A DNA stretch of 64,000 nucleotides from Panonychus citri (Eukaryota; Arthropoda; Arachnida; Trombidiformes; Tetranychidae), in assembly GCF_014898815.1 (NCBI RefSeq), contig NW_026515428.1, positions 868,001 through 932,000 on the forward strand. Direction: 5' to 3'. This document shows positions 61,731 through 64,000 of this stretch, piece by piece (the stretch's first letter is position 1; each line of letters starts with the position of its first letter). The position numbers and the translations under genes were made by a program. Below the pieces are notes generated by a model that saw only the letters and a program-made list of their open reading frames with translations, had not been told where the DNA came from and made no database searches.

Positions 61731-62864
61731 TAAATTTGATTTTGTTAACTAAGCACAGGTAAAGTAATCAAAATTTAATTCGGTTCGCAATTGTTGTAGA
61801 AAATTGTTTTCATCACAATTAATCCTTACGAATCACCTTAGGTTTGCAATTAGATTAATTCACATATTAGATTTTCTTCATTGTAATTACAACAATTTGA
61901 TACGTTGGCAAATGATTTATTATCACAATTGATTTTGTTGTTTAAGAAAGAGTAGTTTTGCCATTCGTTTGAAAGTAATCGAGACAATTAACTAATTGCT
62001 GACAGGGTAATCACCTTTTAACCTAAATTGTCGGTCAGTTATCATAACCAATAAGCTACCATTTGACTTTGACGTGTTAATGACTGAAAAGTAATGCAAA
62101 GCTTGTTTCTTTTACTTCTTTTTTAAGTCCTTTGGATGTGATATGGCACAGTGTTTTTTAAGCTTCTATAGTGCTGATATTCAATTAACTTCTTGTCGTG
62201 ATTTTTGGAATCAATTTCAATTCTGACATTATTTGTAATGTAAAATCAATTTCAGAAAGAGAAATCAAAGGATAAGAAATCCTTTTTCTCTCCCCTTTCT
62301 TTCATTTTTTCTCTTTCATTTTCTCTTACTTTTCTCACTTTTTTGAATTTAATTTGTGACTGATTGTTATCAATCATTTATTGGTATTTTTGCTGTTGAT
62401 CAACCACAACAACAACAGGTTAACAAATATTAATTTTGTTAATCAACATCAATTGTTGATGATGATTTGATTGTTGATGACAATCAACAACAACAACAAC
62501 GTCAGTTGATTACTAGCTGATGATGGTGATTGTTAATTAATCAATTTCTTTTCAGCATCAATTGGTTATTATTTCCAAGGAAGTGATTAACTGGAATTCA
62601 TATTAAGTGATAATTTCTGATTCGAATTATTTCAGTCAAATTTCTGGCTGAAGATCATATTTTATATATTTTTAGCAGTTCGCGCGTTTTTGATTAATTC
62701 TGAAAAATTTAAAAGAACCGGGCTCTAGAAATTGCCATATTCTCGATAAATTTAACGACCAATGTATTGGTAATCCATTTGTTTAGATTTAAAATTCATG
62801 CAATGAAATTTTCAAATTGTGTTTTTTTGCCTTCTCGCCGACAACGATAAGTGTTTGTATTATC

Positions 62865-63351
62865 ATGTTTTCTGGAAGTGACATCATAACGGATCATCGA
62901 ATTGTGGCACAAGAGCTGAAAAGTCTTTCTGCTATGATACCCGATTATCAAAGTAAGGAGATCAGTACTTTCTATATCCTAATTACATTCAACTTAATTT
63001 CATGGACAAAAAATATCAACAACAATGCACTGGAATTGTTAATCGTTTTTTCCCTAATTGGGGTGCAACATCGTTGAAGATGACAAAAGCGAAGATTTCA
63101 TTACCCAATTGCTAAAAGCAATCGTTTTCGAGAACCTATTGAAAAAAAACCCAAGGCTATTCATTTCATCGTTGCGAAAATACCAAAATTACATAAAAAT
63201 TATATTGTTTATCGATGGAAAGAACCGAAAAAACTGCATAATAATGGAGGTTTCGTGTATGTTTGTGAAAAAATTTGTAAATTTAGAGATGAAATCGAGA
63301 CTCGTTGAAATAATGTTGCAACATCACCGAAAGTCTGAATCTATCATTTAG
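62865..63351 (+). other. Unrecognised coding stretch inside the inverted-repeat element
   Basis: Two overlapping frames, about 62865-63077 (starting at an ATG) and 63058-63351, would join by a one-base shift. They include GSDIITDHRIVAQELKSLS and NPRLFISSLRKYQNYIKI. The last residues (HHRKSESII) are encoded by the right inverted repeat, whose TAG stops the frame. I recognise no family. It may be a broken accessory or transposase gene. Confidence 0.35.
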
Positions 63352-63832
63352 TCCATCAGCAGTGAATCGGTAACTTCTCATTTAGCTACCAGTTCACTAC
63401 ACAACATTGTAATTAAGCAAATGATATGACATGGATTCCAAAGTGGTTAATTGAATCAACCTTTAATTATCTTAATTGTTGAAAATGAAATGAAAAATTA
63501 TAAGAACCAAAATCTAATCCATTTACTGATCAACAATTAGATTAATTTTCAGCTTGATTATTGAATTAAAATTTACATATAATTAGATTATCAAAGGTGA
63601 AACTGTACATTAATTTACAATTTAAAATTGATATTTACAATTGATAATTAGTTAATTGTGCCGAAATTATAGACAATAATCAATATAAAAACAGAAAAGA
63701 TATTGGTCAAGTTTAGATATTTACATTATTAATATTGCAATTACAATTAAGATTTACAATCAATGAAAATTGAAAGGCAAATTTAGGTGAAGGCAAAAAT
63801 TAATCATAATTATTAAATTTTGTTGATTTAAT

Positions 63833-64000
63833 TTAAGCGTAAACATGATCATCGTTAATTGTATCCAAATGAGATAACGTTGATTGACCAGTAGAACCAT
63901 CAATTGAATAATATAATTGATATTGTTGATTGGAGTTAATTATCATCGGTTGATCAATTGATCGTCGTCCATTATAACCAACATGGTGTCCAGAATGATT
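63833..64000 (-). CDS. C-terminus of unrecognised protein (partial)
   Basis: On the minus strand a frame enters from beyond 64000 and runs 55 codons to a TAA at 63835-63833. It reads NHSGHHVGYNGRR, then a Gln/Tyr-rich stretch QQYQLYYSIDGST, and ends DTINDDHVYA. The composition is balanced and unlike the simple-repeat frames elsewhere, so I think it is a real 3' exon. I cannot name the family. It has the same orientation as the neuropeptide and axotactin-like genes. Confidence 0.5.
   Translation of the reverse strand, partial: NHSGHHVGYNGRRSIDQPMIINSNQQYQLYYSIDGSTGQSTLSHLDTINDDHVYA

Larger units (their letters stand above)
61314..63405. mobile_element. 2.1-kb element with ~98-bp terminal inverted repeats
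   Basis: The left arm 61314-61411 begins gttgtgtagtgaactggtag and the right arm 63308-63405 is its reverse complement, with about two mismatches in some 98 bases. The arms enclose AT-rich sequence with a partly open, unrecognised coding stretch near the right arm. I see no convincing target-site duplication and no transposase motif. The high arm identity implies a fairly young DNA element, or a non-autonomous relative of one. Confidence 0.75.

Overview
The window looks like nuclear DNA from an arthropod. It is strongly AT-rich, genes are split by GT-AG introns, and long non-coding stretches are packed with (GA/CT)n and (GAT/ATC)n simple repeats. The genes are animal and partly arthropod-typical: an AKH/corazonin-related neuropeptide, an axotactin/Caspr-like neural receptor, an Otx/orthodenticle homeobox gene, U1-70K, NOL10 and EHBP1. 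A mite or other chelicerate is plausible, but I cannot prove the lineage from sequence alone.

Layout. 1-21.9 kb: the 3' end of an EHBP1-like gene on +. Four exons encode a bMERB domain ending in a CaaX box and are separated by introns of 5.8, 4.5 and 10.9 kb full of microsatellites; the last intron carries a perfect 446-bp tandem duplication. 21.9-37.2 kb: a gene-poor desert of simple repeats. 37.3-38.0 kb: an intronless Otx/orthodenticle gene on -. 39.7-42.0 kb: a mosaic of five blocks that all match sequence elsewhere in this window. These are the 3' flank of Otx, the 3' half of NOL10 (dead), an inverted Otx copy that is still open, a 5' piece of NOL10 (dead), and an inverted copy of a 270-bp block from 32.4 kb. 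42.2-45.4 kb: U1-70K (snRNP70) on -, six exons, with an apparent one-base deletion in its RS-like tail. 45.7-47.2 kb: intact intronless NOL10 on +, head-to-head with U1-70K across 368 bp. 47.35-48.05 kb: a further decayed NOL10/Otx-UTR chimera and a 278-bp tandem duplication. 48.2-57.5 kb: a complete 15-exon axotactin-like receptor gene on - (about 1862 codons; every splice phase closes). 59.6-59.9 kb: a two-exon neuropeptide precursor on -. 60.6-63.4 kb: transposon-like DNA, including a 2.1-kb element with ~98-bp terminal inverted repeats. 63.8-64.0 kb: the 3' end of an unrecognised gene on -.

How the genes relate. U1-70K (splicing) and NOL10 (ribosome biogenesis) are housekeeping genes that probably share a bidirectional promoter. 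Otx, the axotactin-like receptor and the neuropeptide are developmental or neural genes; nothing shows that they act together. The most unusual part is 37-48 kb, where NOL10 and Otx have been repeatedly copied, joined and partly destroyed, with one Otx copy surviving as a possible paralogue.
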